Positions 1-17,200 of a stretch of DNA of 64,000 nt are shown here, one piece after another (the first letter of the stretch is position 1; every line of letters starts with the position of its first letter). The notes below the pieces were generated by a model. That model was not told the DNA's origin and did not search any database. It saw only the letters and a list, made by a program, of their open reading frames with translations. The DNA is from Pagrus major (lineage: Eukaryota; Chordata; Actinopteri; Spariformes; Sparidae): NCBI RefSeq assembly GCF_040436345.1, contig NC_133235.1, positions 21,972,660 to 22,036,659 of the forward strand, read 5' to 3'. The position numbers and the translations under genes were made by a program.

Positions 1-132
1 CCGGCTCCACACTCGACCTGGAAATGAGGCAAGCGCTGATTTTGAGAAACACAGCGGCAAGAGACTGAAGACTGGACGCAGGTGAAGTCGAGACAGCCGA
101 GACACGCTCTCTGCCCGCATCCGCAGCGCACC

Positions 133-4140
<4,008 letters not shown>

Positions 4141-4415
4141 TTGTAAAACACTGACCTGACACTGAGTGAACCAGTCCCTCTTCAACTAACTATCACAGTG
4201 TGCTGACAAAATATTGCTGTTTAGCCGAAATTATATTGCAGATAGATATGGCTTCTTCTGACAAAGATCACGAGTGGCGTTAGAAGCTAAAATTATGCAA
4301 GAACCATAGAAATGGGTTTTCCAAGTCATGCTTTGCTAGTATCAAAAATAAGTATTGTCCAAAATACAGTTTTGTAACATTCACTTCAACATGCATTCAC
4401 TATCTCAAGTCTTGA

Positions 4416-4421
4416 AATAAA
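4416..4421 (+). terminator. poly(A) signal of the beta-tubulin gene
   Basis: AATAAA lies about 275 nt after the beta-tubulin stop codon, in sequence without an open frame, followed by T-rich sequence. It is the first canonical hexamer downstream, so the 3' UTR probably ends shortly after 4440. Confidence 0.6.
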
Positions 4422-6412
4422 GATCCAGTCTGGTCAATACTTAATGTCATGTTTTTATTTCATACATCAAAACTGTCCTTGTTTTAGCTGCAATGTATGA
4501 TCTGTTTGCTCTCTTGTCACCCTATGTTGAAGGAAGGGAAGGCAATTCTGGAAAAAGATAGTTGATTGTTGAGGTTTTGAACCCCAAAACCAACAAAAAT
4601 CTGCTGCTACCTGTACTAAGTATTCTATGTGTATCCAAAAGCCCGATATAGCTTATTCCTTTGTGCCATAGACCATCCAGGTGCACCAGGTGACATGTTC
4701 CTTCCTAACAATAAACATGGAAGTAATAGTTTGAGTCAGTCCCACAAGGACAGTGCAGTAAATATTCACTAGCACACAAAATGCCCCCAACAAATGCACT
4801 GTTTACTCTTTTTTGAGTAGCTTTTGCTCAACCATGGTAACCAGTTATTAATTATTCAGCACTCCTAAAGATACATGAGACCTGTTTTTAAATATTTACA
4901 TCTGCGGTTGGAAAGAAAAGGCCTGTGGCTGAGTGCAACAGACAGGGTGAGGAAGTCTGACAGCACTTAAGGACAGACAACTTCCTTATAGTGTTTGGTC
5001 TTTTCATGGAATTTGCTGACAGTATTATACATTAGACACGGAGTTCCTTTAAGATGACTAATAATCTCTTAACACACATCTTGCAATATATGAAGTTGAG
5101 CAACCAGACGACCTGAAGAATCTAGTTTGAGCTTCGTATACGTATGGAGACCATTGTGAAATCTTTTTCATTTCTATTGCATTAATCGGCAGCATCAGAT
5201 TGGCGCATGTCCAAACAATCAGGGTGTAGCCTAGAAACAATAAACAACGCAGAGAAAGTTAAAGGATTTCACAACACACATTAATCACCGGCAATCTAAG
5301 AACGTAATGCACACCAGGACTGTGACATGATGCAACATGTTGATACGAAGCTTTGGGCTTCACGACAAACACTTGAGCTTATGTTGGTATCCAGACACTT
5401 AAGGCGGCTGGCTGTTGAACAGCTCTCTCAGAGCGATTGAGCTGAAATATGTTACACTTCCAGCCACACCCAAGTCACGGCTGTCAAGGCAAGAATTTTA
5501 TTTTTGACGGTTGATGGAAAACATCTGCTTTGACATGACTGATGGCCAAACCAGCAAATCCTCGAAGATATGTAAACCAGAGGGAGCAGTGCAGCCGTGA
5601 GAGAAAAAATAGAAAAAAATATTTGCGAGATAGAACAGAGAGTTACAGGTCTGATCCAAGCTGTAAGTCAAACCACCTCAAGGATGCCAGTAAGTCTTAC
5701 AAATTATATGTTTGTGGGCTGACGTGTTATCTGGAGGACATATCTGTTTTGGCTAACAGCAATAAAACGGAAGTTAAAGAAGCCTCTCTTTTGGATATTC
5801 CTTTACTCTTTAATTACTGTCTAACCAGTTCTGGCTTGAGTCATTACCGCGTCCCCAGATTCATTACTGATTCATTCTTGCTCTGACAGAGATGGACACA
5901 TACCACAGTGACAGAGAGATAACGAACTACCTTCTTCACCTGCCCTGATGAGGTGACTGAGTGGCCTCTGTGGCCAGCACTCACATTTTCTATTAGAACA
6001 GTGGCGTGCTTCTTACCGTGGATGATATTTAAAGAAGATGCATTAGAGAACTGCAGTGGACATACGAACTCTAATGTATTTTTATATACATCACCTTCAT
6101 CTGTGCACCATCAAACCCACAACATACCCCTGTCTACTGACTGAAAGACTGATTGTCTGACAGATGAGATAGCGGTAGAACTTGTTCTTTGACTTTTGTG
6201 CATCCTTCCATGGCTAAGTGAGAACCAAAGGGCAGTATGTGACATTTGACCTACTTTACGAGAGAGCCAAACCACCATATGACCATACTTGTGGATTGTG
6301 CATTGCTTTTGCACTTGTTTGCTCCCACTTCACTTCAGTTGAGTAAACAACTTTCTGCTGGACACTTTTAAACTCCTTTAGACACATTTCCTGTACTGCA
6401 AATTCTTTTTTT
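4422..6412. other. intergenic, no gene seen
   Basis: About 2 kb downstream of the beta-tubulin gene. The longest frame (5542-5886) is lysine/arginine-rich and matches no family I know. No splice-flanked exon, RNA gene or clear mobile element was recognised. Confidence 0.6.
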
Positions 6413-7645
6413 ATGTATGGACCAACATATATGTCAAAGCCATCATCAATATCCCTCCTCTTCCTCCCTTTTTTCTCTTTTTCTTAAGCCTTTCCATTCT
6501 GTGCATTGCAATAAAATCAGCAGATGATCAAAACTTTTTTACTTCCTTTACACATGAGTGGGAGGCGAATGCTGATTTTGCTGTGTGTCACTGGGTGTTA
6601 ATTAATTAATTTAGGTGTGACAAGCACACCCAGGTGAACCACAATGCTGGCTGATGGCAAATTCACTGTAAACCACAAATGCCAGCGTAAACACATGCAC
6701 AAATTGTTGAGTGTTGAGTGATTGAACAATACGAGGAGTGTCACCAACTGGAGCGTGAACTACTACAGGAGCAATTTTGAGTGTTTTGTCAGCAGTAGCA
6801 TCACAAGCGTGCATGGGGGTTTGACATCAAAATGAAGGCTAAGTTCGAAGATGGGAGGGAGGAGGCCGGAAGTAAGGGGGTGGACTCATACAGTTTAAGC
6901 CCCTGTCCCACCCTTACAAGTGCGTAGTTGAGATCAAAATGAAGGCTGGGTTTGAAGATGGGTGTTGTTCCACCCATGAGTATCGAGTAGTCATGAAATA
7001 ACGTAGAAATGAATACTGAGTAGTCATGGGTCAGAATTTCAACATGTTGATCGCTGTCGTTGCTGATGTGACTCCGTGACTATCATCGATAGTAGTAACT
7101 TATTCCACATTATACTACAACCTAATTACATTTTCCACCCTGAGAGCCTATATGTGCATGTGCCTGCTAACAGCCACATAGCTGACAGCAGTAGATCAAA
7201 TCAATTTTATTTATATAGCCCCAAATCACAATCACATTGCCTCAATGGGCTTTACAATCTGTACAATGAATGACATCCTCTGTCCTTAGACCCTTAGATG
7301 GAAAAAACAACAACCTTTTAACAGGAAAAAAGAAGAAGATGGAAGAAACCTCAGGAAGAGCCACAGAGGAGGGATCCCTCTCCCAGGATGCACAGACATG
7401 CAGTAGATGTACAGAAAAGAACAAGAAAATCACAGTTTACAAGTTGCATTGACAGAATATCAGTAAGAGTTTGCTGGTCTGTAGTTGAAGTAGGGAAGTT
7501 GACTGCGAGTGGGTGAAATGGCATTATAGAGATTAGGATAAGCAATTTCACATCTTGTGTGTCAAAACAACACATCCATTTATCGAGCCATTTTCGAAAG
7601 AGCGTTACAGCAAAAGGATTTATTTGTTTACACCTGACTGGCAGT
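6413..7645. repeat. tandem segmental duplication, left copy
   Basis: This unit runs parallel to 7650-9012. Matching landmarks in order are: an ACCAACATATATG block (6421 vs 7660), a CCTCCTCTTCCTCCC block, GGTGTGACAA (6615 vs 7952), a GATCAAAATGAAGG block (6932 vs 8574), ACATGTTGATCGCTG, and AGAGTTTGCTGGTCTG (7466 vs 8825). Many substitutions and small indels show that the duplication is not recent. No coding capacity is seen. Confidence 0.8.
7194..7460 (+). mobile_element. short non-autonomous interspersed element, 267 bp, CAGTA target duplication
   Basis: The segment starts GATCAAATCAATTTTATTTA, continues with ATATAGCCCCAAATCACAA and GCCTCAATGGGCTTTACAA, and ends ACAGAATAT. These motifs belong to a short repeat very common in teleost genomes. 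It is flanked by CAGTA at 7189-7193 and 7461-7465. The paralogous site in the right duplicate has one CAGTA (8820-8824) and no insert, which defines the ends directly. A truncated relative in inverted orientation lies near 49541-49645. I cannot assign it to a named family with certainty. Confidence 0.75.
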
Positions 7646-7649
7646 GCGA

Positions 7650-9012
7650 ACTGTATAGACCAACATATATGCCAAAACCAATATCAATATCCCTCCTCTT
7701 CCTCCCTTTTTTCTCTTAAGCCTTTCCATTCTGTGTATTGCATTAAAATCAGCAGATGATTTTGATGACTTTTTTACCCCCTTTGCACTTGAGTGAAAGG
7801 TGGGCGAACGTTGATTTGGTTGGGGTGTTCTTGTGATTTCTCGAGAGGTGTGTCCCTGGGTGCAACCATCAAGATAAGGTTGCGTCAACAGCAGAAGTCA
7901 GACCAAAGAGCACAGTACGTTTTCCATTTGTAAAAAGCAATAGGAATTTAGGTGTGACAAACACACTGTGGCCAGCCACGATGCCAGCCGTTGGCAAATT
8001 CATGTTAGACCGCAAATGCCAGCGTAAACACATGCACAAGTCGTGTTGAGTGAATGAACAGTGCAAGAAGTGGCACCAACTGGAACGTGAACTACTACAG
8101 GAGCAATTTTTAGTGTTTTATGTCCGTCTGTGGACAGATTTTGTCAGCAGTAGCATCACAGCCGTGCATGAGGGTTTGACATGTTCAGTGACAAATGAAA
8201 ATTGAGAGGACTTTCAGAGAACAGCAACCTAGTTTTGAGAATGTGTATTTCTATGCCGAAACAGTTGCTGATAATGTATTCACCTTGTGAGTTTGCGGGT
8301 GTGTATGTGTGTGTTATCGTGGCAAAATGCGGTCCAGGAGACACCAACTGGAGCGTGAGTGTTTTCTGTCTGTCTGTGGACAGATTTTGTCGCCCCAGTA
8401 GCATCACAACAGTGCAAGAGTGTTTGACATCAAAATGAAGGCTAAGTTCGAAGATGGACCCGATCCCGGCGAGGAGGCCAGATATAGGGGGGTGGACTCA
8501 CACAGTTTAAGCCCCTGGCCCACATTTAATTTTAAATCAGGAAATTCAGGAACCCTTACAAGTGCGTAGTTGAGATCAAAATGAAGGTTGGGTTTGAAGA
8601 TGGGTGTGGTTCCACCCATGAGTATCGAGGAGTCATGAAATAACGTAGAAATTGAGTAGTCATGGGTCGGAATTTCAACATGTTGATCGCTGCTGATGTG
8701 ACTCCGTGACTATCATTGATAGTAGTTACCTATTCCACATTATACTACAACCCTAATTACATTTTCCACCCCGAGGGCCTATATGCGCATGTGCCTGCTA
8801 ACAGCCACATAGCTAACAGCAGTAAGAGTTTGCTGGTCTGTAGTTGAAGTAGGGAAGTTGACTGTGAGTGGAGGAAATGGCATCATAGAGATTAGGATAA
8901 AGAATTTCACATCTTGCGTGTCAAAACAACACATCCATTTATCGAACGATTTTGCGAAAGAGCGTTACAGCAAAATGATTCATATGTTTACACCTGACAG
9001 GCAGTGCAAACA
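7650..9012. repeat. tandem segmental duplication, right copy
   Basis: Diverged copy of 6413-7645, in direct orientation and directly adjoining it. It has a further internal repetition of about 100 bp (around 8070-8182 and 8340-8436) that is single in the left copy (6742-6842). It lacks the 267-bp insertion found in the left copy, so it preserves the empty site at 8820-8824. Confidence 0.8.
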
Positions 9013-11294
9013 AATACACACGTCATTTGAATGAAACACTAATGCCTCTGCCCTTTCTGCTTCCTTGTTACAACATACATGTAGGTGTGCACCGCAGTTC
9101 CATTTTAATACACGCAACAGTGTTGGGAAAACTCAAATATGCATTTCCATGTATTCTACTCGTTATTGTGAAATATCCACACAAGGTCATATCTGATTTC
9201 TGATATGCAATACTAACATGTTCCTGCATTATCTCTTCATATCTGGGTCGTGTGAAATCAGAAAAAACGGGGTCGACACAACAGCTTTATTTTTCTATTT
9301 TATTTTATTTTATTTTATTATCACAGCAGGTGAAAAATACAAGGAAAACATCATTATCATGTCTAATACCACTACTTTACTAGTGCACTGTTCTAAAAGC
9401 AACACATGCCATAGCACAGCATGCAGCAACAAGAAATACAGCATCAGATACTAGAGATGATAATACATATATATCAAAGCAAGACCGGCAATATCAAACA
9501 GTGTCATTCTATCAAATGTTTGTCAGTGCTTGGCAAGCTCATCCTTGATTACCTTTCCACGTATCCAAATTATGTTACCTTCAAACCCACACATAAAACA
9601 CTCACACAATAAAAACATCATCTTAAAAGTATATCTGGTAATAATGGCACACTGTACATTTGTAAAAAATAGGGCCATTATACACAATCTTTACAGCTTT
9701 GGCACTTGGGTTAATTCAGAACATGTTCTGTAGAAATAATAAAAAAACAAGTGCAACAATAAAATAGAGACTTTGTGGAGTACTGTTTTCTTCCGTTTAT
9801 GGTCTGTAATGACTGTGATAAAAAGTCAGCAGATAAAAGGAGTCCAATCTTTTCTTGGAGCGCTAAATCAAACACTTTGGCGTTGCGGAGGGTGTTTTCC
9901 TAGGTTTTACAGTACATGCAGCATTTATCTAGTTTCCAAGGAAGGCCACCCATATAACAGCACCACACTGGTTACAGTATAACTAACTTAAAAACTCTCA
10001 AGGTCAGCAGAACAGTTTGTGGCATGACTGAATGCTAAAATATTACAAAGAAGAATCACACCACACTAAATAAAACAAAAAAAAGCTACAGAAACCTTGT
10101 TCCACCTCTCTCAAAACAATTGTGTGCTTCTCAAGACTAAGGGCTGACGGTATCATTATATTTACACTATAAATGTATTATATTGCATTTCAACAGGCAC
10201 TTTGGTGCGTGATTAAGGATTAGGAACTAATTTCATGAACACATTCGAAAATGATCAGCCATGTCATGAAAACTTGAGCATAAGATACGAATCAATGACA
10301 AGACCATTTTTCAGGTGCTGTCGGCTTCTAACACACAGGTTATAAAATCCTTGTGAGATTTTTAGGAGCACATAAGTGTCATCACTGGCTTAGAGATTAA
10401 ATGTTCCCACGAGCTGTCTAGTGTTGCAGCCTATTTTATTTTTCCGCATACTAGTAAATAATATGTTTTGTGCTTCTTCTCTTTCTTATTAAGGTGCAGA
10501 TCTGTTTGAGCTGTGACTTGGTGGTAATTTATTGCGCAGGTGAGTGCTTTGCTCGTAACTGGTTCCCTAATTGCAGCCTCCAGTAATATAAAGACCTGCT
10601 GCAACCAGTGAAGTGCGTCCCTTCCTTCTCCAGCTGGCAGGTTTCGAACGGGACTAGAAAGGGATCGTCAAATTGTAAATAACGTTGTTGACACTTACTT
10701 ATTGGTGCCCTGTGAGATGGAGGGGCATATAGCCTTTTTTGTTTGTACTCGACTTTTTCTACGGTCTCTTTGTATACGCTGTTGGTCAGACTGGTTGAGC
10801 TCTGTAATGTTTACCTGGGTGTTCCCCAACTGAAGCCATGCTAGTTGTGTACCTGAAATAAATACAGTGCTTTTAGGGCTGTCATTTGGTGCAAAACTGG
10901 TAAATCCTGGGACTGAATAAAGAGGGAAAACTTCAATAAATGATGGAATGCCTCTTAAAATCTGTTGCTTTGTCCCAAGTCTATACTTTATACTAATACT
11001 GTAAAGTATGTGAAGAAATCCAAAGCCTTTTATGGCCATGGTCATGTAGTCAATACCCTGTTTTAACTACTTTAGGCAGAAGTGTTAATCATGAGATGAG
11101 GACATATATAATTACAGTCTTGCACTTTTGGTCAAGCAGGCCAAACTGTCCTTTTAGCAGTGTTACCACAATTAGCTACATTCTCTCTATCTGAATGAAC
11201 ATAAATGTATTTATTTATCGCAGTACTATTAGTATACTGAAATATATTTCAGTACGTATCATAATTAGTGCATATGCTGAACAAAAGTGCTGCT
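9013..11294 (-). other. region downstream of desmoglein; probable 3' UTR and flank
   Basis: AT-rich sequence 3' of the desmoglein stop on the minus strand. A minus-strand AATAAA lies at 11210-11215 (TTTATT on the plus strand), only about 80 nt after the stop. Further ones lie near 10435 and within the TTTTA run at 9285-9320, so the 3' end cannot be fixed by eye. No coding exon is recognised. Confidence 0.45.
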
Positions 11295-14200
11295 TTACGC
11301 TACTGTGCTGGATTCAATATTCCTCACTGACACCTTCTTATGTTGCACAACCACTCTCTGGCTTCCTTGTATCTTGGGTGTGGCTGTCATTGCAAATTCT
11401 TCATTTGACCCTGCAGAACCACTTGAACCTACTGAAAAACCTTGAGTTTTCACCTGCATACCTTGACCTCTGACCTCCAACCCTTGCTCTGCAGCAGACC
11501 CATGTCTTGTCTGGACAAAGCCCTGTGCTATGTGTGCGACTTGCTCTCCACCTGATGACCCGTTCTCCACCAACACTTGTCTGGTCCTGGAGAGGGTTCC
11601 CTGTGAAAGGCCTTGTGCTACCTGCCCTGTCATCCCACCCATTCCTACTTGCCTATCTACAAGGACCACACCCTGAGAACCTTGGAGGCCACCAACCTGC
11701 ACCAGCCCTTGAGTCATCCCAACATGGCCAATTGGTACTTGACCCACTGCCTGCTGGGTGCCACCTGAGACCAGCACCATTTGGGGCTTAGCGTCGACTA
11801 CGTACATGGGTGTGGCAGCATAGTACATAGTGGGCTGCTGTATGAGCATCGTCTGACTGGGAATCACAAGCTTGTCCTGGACATGTACATTGGGAACAGT
11901 GGCTCTTTCAGTGATACGTTCTTCCTGGACGATGGCGGAGGATCCAGACACTACATTGGAGGTGTTGAGGGTGTTGATGCTGGCGTGGTCCCTGTCCCTG
12001 ATCGTTTCTCTGTGAGTGTGAACATGCGTGTGGGTGGAAGTGGAGGGCCTGGCAGGAGACACTGGTCTGGGTGGCGAGATAGAAACCCCAGCATCCACAG
12101 ACTCAGTCACCAAGGTTGACCCGTGACAGATCTCAGCCAGGGTTTTGAATTTGGGCCCGAGATCATCGAGGAACGCAAGATCATCCTCATTCTCAAGAAG
12201 GCTGCAGCAACCTACAGAACCTGCCAGGGACTCCTGACCCTCATAGTCATAGATAGCCAGAGCATCCTTCTGCTGGGATTGTTGAGTGGCATGGTTGGAT
12301 TTCTGTAAACAAATAGCACCAGAATATATTAAGTACAAAGTCAATTATACTTAACAGTTCGATTGTGACTGTATGATACAGCTTTTACTTGTCCTAATGT
12401 GCTGTATGATATATATAAAAAAGCTTTTTTGGTTAAGTTTTGGTTTAAAACCATTATTCCTTGATCAGATTGGTGTTTTCAGTGACGTTTTATATACTTA
12501 CACTTGAATAATACTCCCCCAGGAACTCGTCAGACAGGGCCATCCCATCAAAGGCCCCAGTCCTGTATCTGGAGTAAAGATGCTCTTGTCCTGTCATCAT
12601 CCCAGCACCTGTGTAGTCCGTCTCCACTTGCCCACCGGAATAGTTATACTGGTTGTACTGGTGCATGTTCTCGGCTGTTAAGGTCGACATTTTTACAGCA
12701 CCACCTGAGGCTGCTCCTCCTAAGGGTAAGCCGCCTACTTCTGCCAGTCCTCCGTGGTACCCCCGGTTATAAGTGTTGATGTTCTGGGTAGTTACTTGGC
12801 CACCATCAACTTCCACTGGGATATTCAGAAGAGGAACATCCTGTGGGAAAGAGATTAGATCTCGTCAGGAGATGCAGCATTTCAGGCTAATTTAATTTAT
12901 TTTTAAAAAAATGTAAAAATATGTATTGTTACAGACCCATTCATACCAAGACTATGCTAATCAAAGTACCTTGTCTTCACCCTGTCCCTCGGTGTGATAC
13001 GGGATCAGCTGTTGCTTAGTATCATACGGAATGGACTTGAAAGCTCCAACAGCTGCCGCATCTCCACACAGGCAGAACAGCAGCAGCAGGGGCACCACTG
13101 AAACACACATTTGACAGTATGTCAACAGAAATTCTTATAAAGAATACTTGTCAGGCCAAATTAAGTCCAACCATCAATCAGTGAATAGCTCATATTCATC
13201 AAAGGGATTTAACTCAAGTGGAAAAAATGACCAAATAGTTGTGTAATCCATGATCTCTCTCTCTCTCTCTGTCTCTCAATCCAAAACTGCCTGTGACCCA
13301 CCCCTTCTTTTTATGTGTACCTCTCCAAGCACGTTACAACATGTATGGTGAGGCAACTTAGCGGGGAAAATTTAATGATTCTTATTGAAATAAGCAAGGG
13401 AGAGAAAGGAAGACAGTTATACTCTACTCACACAGCAGTAGCAGCAGTCCCAGAAGTAGTACCAGGATACCTGAAGCCCCAAACACAGCTCCTGGACCGT
13501 CTGTTATGCGCGACCGACAGGCTTTAGTGTTCTCGTCGCAGGTGCACACAGTAATGTCCAACATCTGCACCTCATCACATGTCTTTCCCTGCTGGTCTTT
13601 GACGTCCACTGCCACTTTGTAAAAGCCTGGCCAAAATTTGGCATGGTTCCGCAGAAGGGCCGTGGTATCTGAAAGAAGATGAGACCAACATTTTTAAAAA
13701 CATGCTGCACGAGTTATAAAGAAGTTTGTTTGTACCTTGTAACCCATCCTTTACGTTATCCAGAAGTGATAAAACCAAGATGGACCGTTGTTAAGACAGA
13801 CTTATTATGGCAGGAAAAGCAAAGATGGGGGTAATAAAATAAATGATGCTTCAGTCTGTTTTGATTGTTTCAGCAATCCCTGCCAGTGACTCCATGGAAC
13901 TGGAAGGCTTACATGGTAGGCAGTCTTTTATAAAGCTGTTCCCAAGAAAATAATAAAACATGCGCAGAATAAAAATATCATAAAAAATGTGATAAAAATG
14001 TGTGCAATTATTTCAATGGAATGAACAATAAACACGTATGTGGCATTGAAATGATCGACACCATCAACATCAAGTCTTTTCAAATCGAATGTTTTTAAAG
14101 TCGAAAATACTGAATTTGTCAAAAAATGCCCTTTTAATGCAAACCTTGACAAGATTAGGTCAAATTCTCATTTACCGTTGATTTTCAGGACATTTACCAA

Positions 14201-17200
14201 GACATAATTGGAATCTCACCATTAAATGGCTCCAGTTGCCATTCCCCCTTGCTGAGCGCCTTAATCATAGTGAACTCAAATGGTGCTGCATTTGGGCGCT
14301 CATCTCTGTCCACGGCTGTGAGGTAGACGACACTATCCCCGCGGCACATTGTGTGACTTTTAGTAGTCAGTTCAGGACAGTGATCATTGGAGTCCTCCAC
14401 CTGAATGGCTATGGTCCCTGTGGCAGTTTTTGAAGGAGTATCTGAAAGCCAAGAGATTAATATTTAACTGCTGTGCACCGTGTTAGTCCACTGGGGAATA
14501 ATGACAACTGTCATATGTACAGAACTCACCGTTGGTGATGCATATAATTTCTGCATAGTACGTTCCATTGATCAAGAACTTGGACTCTCTGTCAGGCAGT
14601 TTATTCAGCCTAATATCTGCTGTCCTCTCATCAATAATCAACCAGTTGTCTCTGTCGCGGAGTTTGGCATACCTATCAATATGAAAATCCACATGTGAGC
14701 TCAAAAATAAGCCGTTAATGTAATGAAGGTGTTTATACAACTGCAGTTCAATTCACTTTGTGGCCATACCTCACGTTGGTGGCCGTCTTTAGTGTGTCAC
14801 TGTCAATCGCAGCGTATCTGCTGATGACTTTGCCGAGGGTGATGGTCTTGTGGTCCTCAGAGACAGTCACCACTTTGACATTTGGTTGGAAACGGGGGCC
14901 TTCCTTCTGATTGACCACGTTGATTTTAATGGGGTATCTTTTTTGAGTTATGGAGGTGTGCGAGCTGCCAAAATTGTACTCTGCTTTGTTGGAAACGCCC
15001 ACTTCCAGGTTGAGCACCTTTAGTTCTTCATAGTCCAACGCCTGTGGATTCATGATAGGGAGTTCACATTAGCCTTCATTGTTTAATCAGGCTCATTCAC
15101 TTCACCGTTTACAATTTCAGTTCAGAAAAACGAGGCTACCTTGTTAATCATGATGATTCCCTCGTTAGTTTTAGAATCAGTAGTAATAGTGAAGTAGCCA
15201 GCCTCATTCCCTGAAATTAATTCAAAGACAGCCAGCCAGTTTTCAGTGTACATCATATCCATGTCAAGAGCTTTGATCCTCATCACTTCCACACCGATGG
15301 TGTTCTCCTCCACGCTCCCTTCATACTGAAATTAAAACACAAACCACCAGTTTCTTTAGAACAACTGTGAAACATAATTACACAGGCCATTTAAAGAAAA
15401 ACTGGAATGTTGCCTGTGGTTATTGTGTCACACATACCGACTCTTTTTCCAGGGTTGGAATATTGTCATTTATGTCCAGAATCTTGATCACAATTTCTCC
15501 GGTTCCTTTGAGTCCTCCTCCCTGTCCATCCATGTCTGACGCTTCTATGGTCAACCTATATGTATCTTGTTTCTAAAAAAACAAAGAGACAGGAGCTAAA
15601 ACAGAACGTCTCGGACAGAGGGGGAATACAGCACTGCAGCAGTGGCCAGTTTGAGAAAATGGACGCATTTTCGGAGCATTAAAGCATGTAAGCCTATTCT
15701 AGAAGTAACCGAAAAGTAAATTAAGACACTTTTCACAAAAATACCTAAGTATAGTGACCCGACTCCTGTGTTCAAACCTTCAATTAACACAATTAGTTCA
15801 ACTGGCCAACAAAAGAAGACTTTCAGGTCGGTCAAGTGACTCACCTCGCGATCTAGAGTCCTCTGTCCAACCCTGACCTCTCCAGTCTGACGGTCGATTG
15901 TGAACATCCCAGCACTGCTACTCTGCACAATTCTGTAGCTGATCTTGGAGTGCATTGTGTTCTCTTGATCTGCATCAGTAGCTATTACTCTCATCACAAC
16001 AGTACCTAGAAATCACAGACATGAACGAAACAATGCATCAGTTCAGCACAGGTAAAATAAAATGGCACAAATACACTTTAGAAGACTTAAAATACCTTCT
16101 GCACTTGATTCATTGACAGATCCAACTTGCTGTGCTGTAATGACTGGCAGGTTGTCATTGATATCCAGAACAGTAATAATCAGGTAAACATCCTTTTCAG
16201 CGAGGGTCCCATTAAGGAATTTCGCAATACCTTTTAACTAAAAAAAAAAAGAAAAGATAACACAGCTATTTTAACATTGAGGACATGGCTGTAATGCATC
16301 AGATTCTGCAAAAAGGATGTATGTATATGCTCTTACACGATAGGAGGAAATCTCCTCTCGGTCCAGAATGGTGTGGATTCTGACTTTGCCAGTGTCCCGG
16401 TCAACACTGAATCTGTTCATAGGGGGCTCGTCACAACCAGGCCCTGATAGGAAATAATTAATCGTTGTGTAGTTCTCCTTATCAGAGCGAATCTGAAAAA
16501 CAAATACACAAACAAAATGAATCCACCTGATCTGGAAATATAACACAACGAAGCGTTTAATCATAACTATTTACGGTCACTTTTTCTGAATTTCATCCAA
16601 ACTGTTTTCTCACAGGTCTGCATTATTGTTTGTTAGCAACCTAGCAACATGTGTATCTAGCTGAGGTATGAAACCAGATACGCTTTAGAACAATCAAACA
16701 CAGGTGTGTGTGTGTCTCAATATCAGAAAAGGTTGCACTTCTCATCATATACTCCATCTGAGTCATTATGGAAGTCTGCCAATGTCTGGTGAGCTGAACG
16801 CACTCACACTCACAGTCTAACTTAGGCTTTGAACAACACAAAGGGAGAGGAGGTGGACACAATAATTAACTTGACAATCTTGTAATTAGTTCAAGGATTG
16901 TTGCTGTAAACATTTGTAAAATAATTCTAAACTGACAGGACTTTCTGTTTTAATCGAATTCTTTAGACAAAAAAAAAATAAAAAAAGTACACACTATAGC
17001 GATATACTCATAGCCGGTGTAGTCCTGTCCCTCATACAGCTGCCTAGGGGGTACGATCCACTCTCTCTTATGTCTCCGCAGCACTTGGCCATTTCCTTTC
17101 GCCGTCACTGGAACAAACTGCAGGTAAACAAAAGGAGGAAAAACTTGATCATAGTTCATATGAAACAATTACAAAATCACGACATATTGTTGCTTCTGAC

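Noticed and set aside
5542-5886. 114-codon plus-strand frame
   Set aside because: No family resemblance, no splice or promoter context, and low-complexity lysine/arginine at the start.
11507-12119. Plus-strand open frames of up to 112 codons
   Set aside because: They lie exactly opposite the last desmoglein exon, whose minus-strand reading has clear family motifs.
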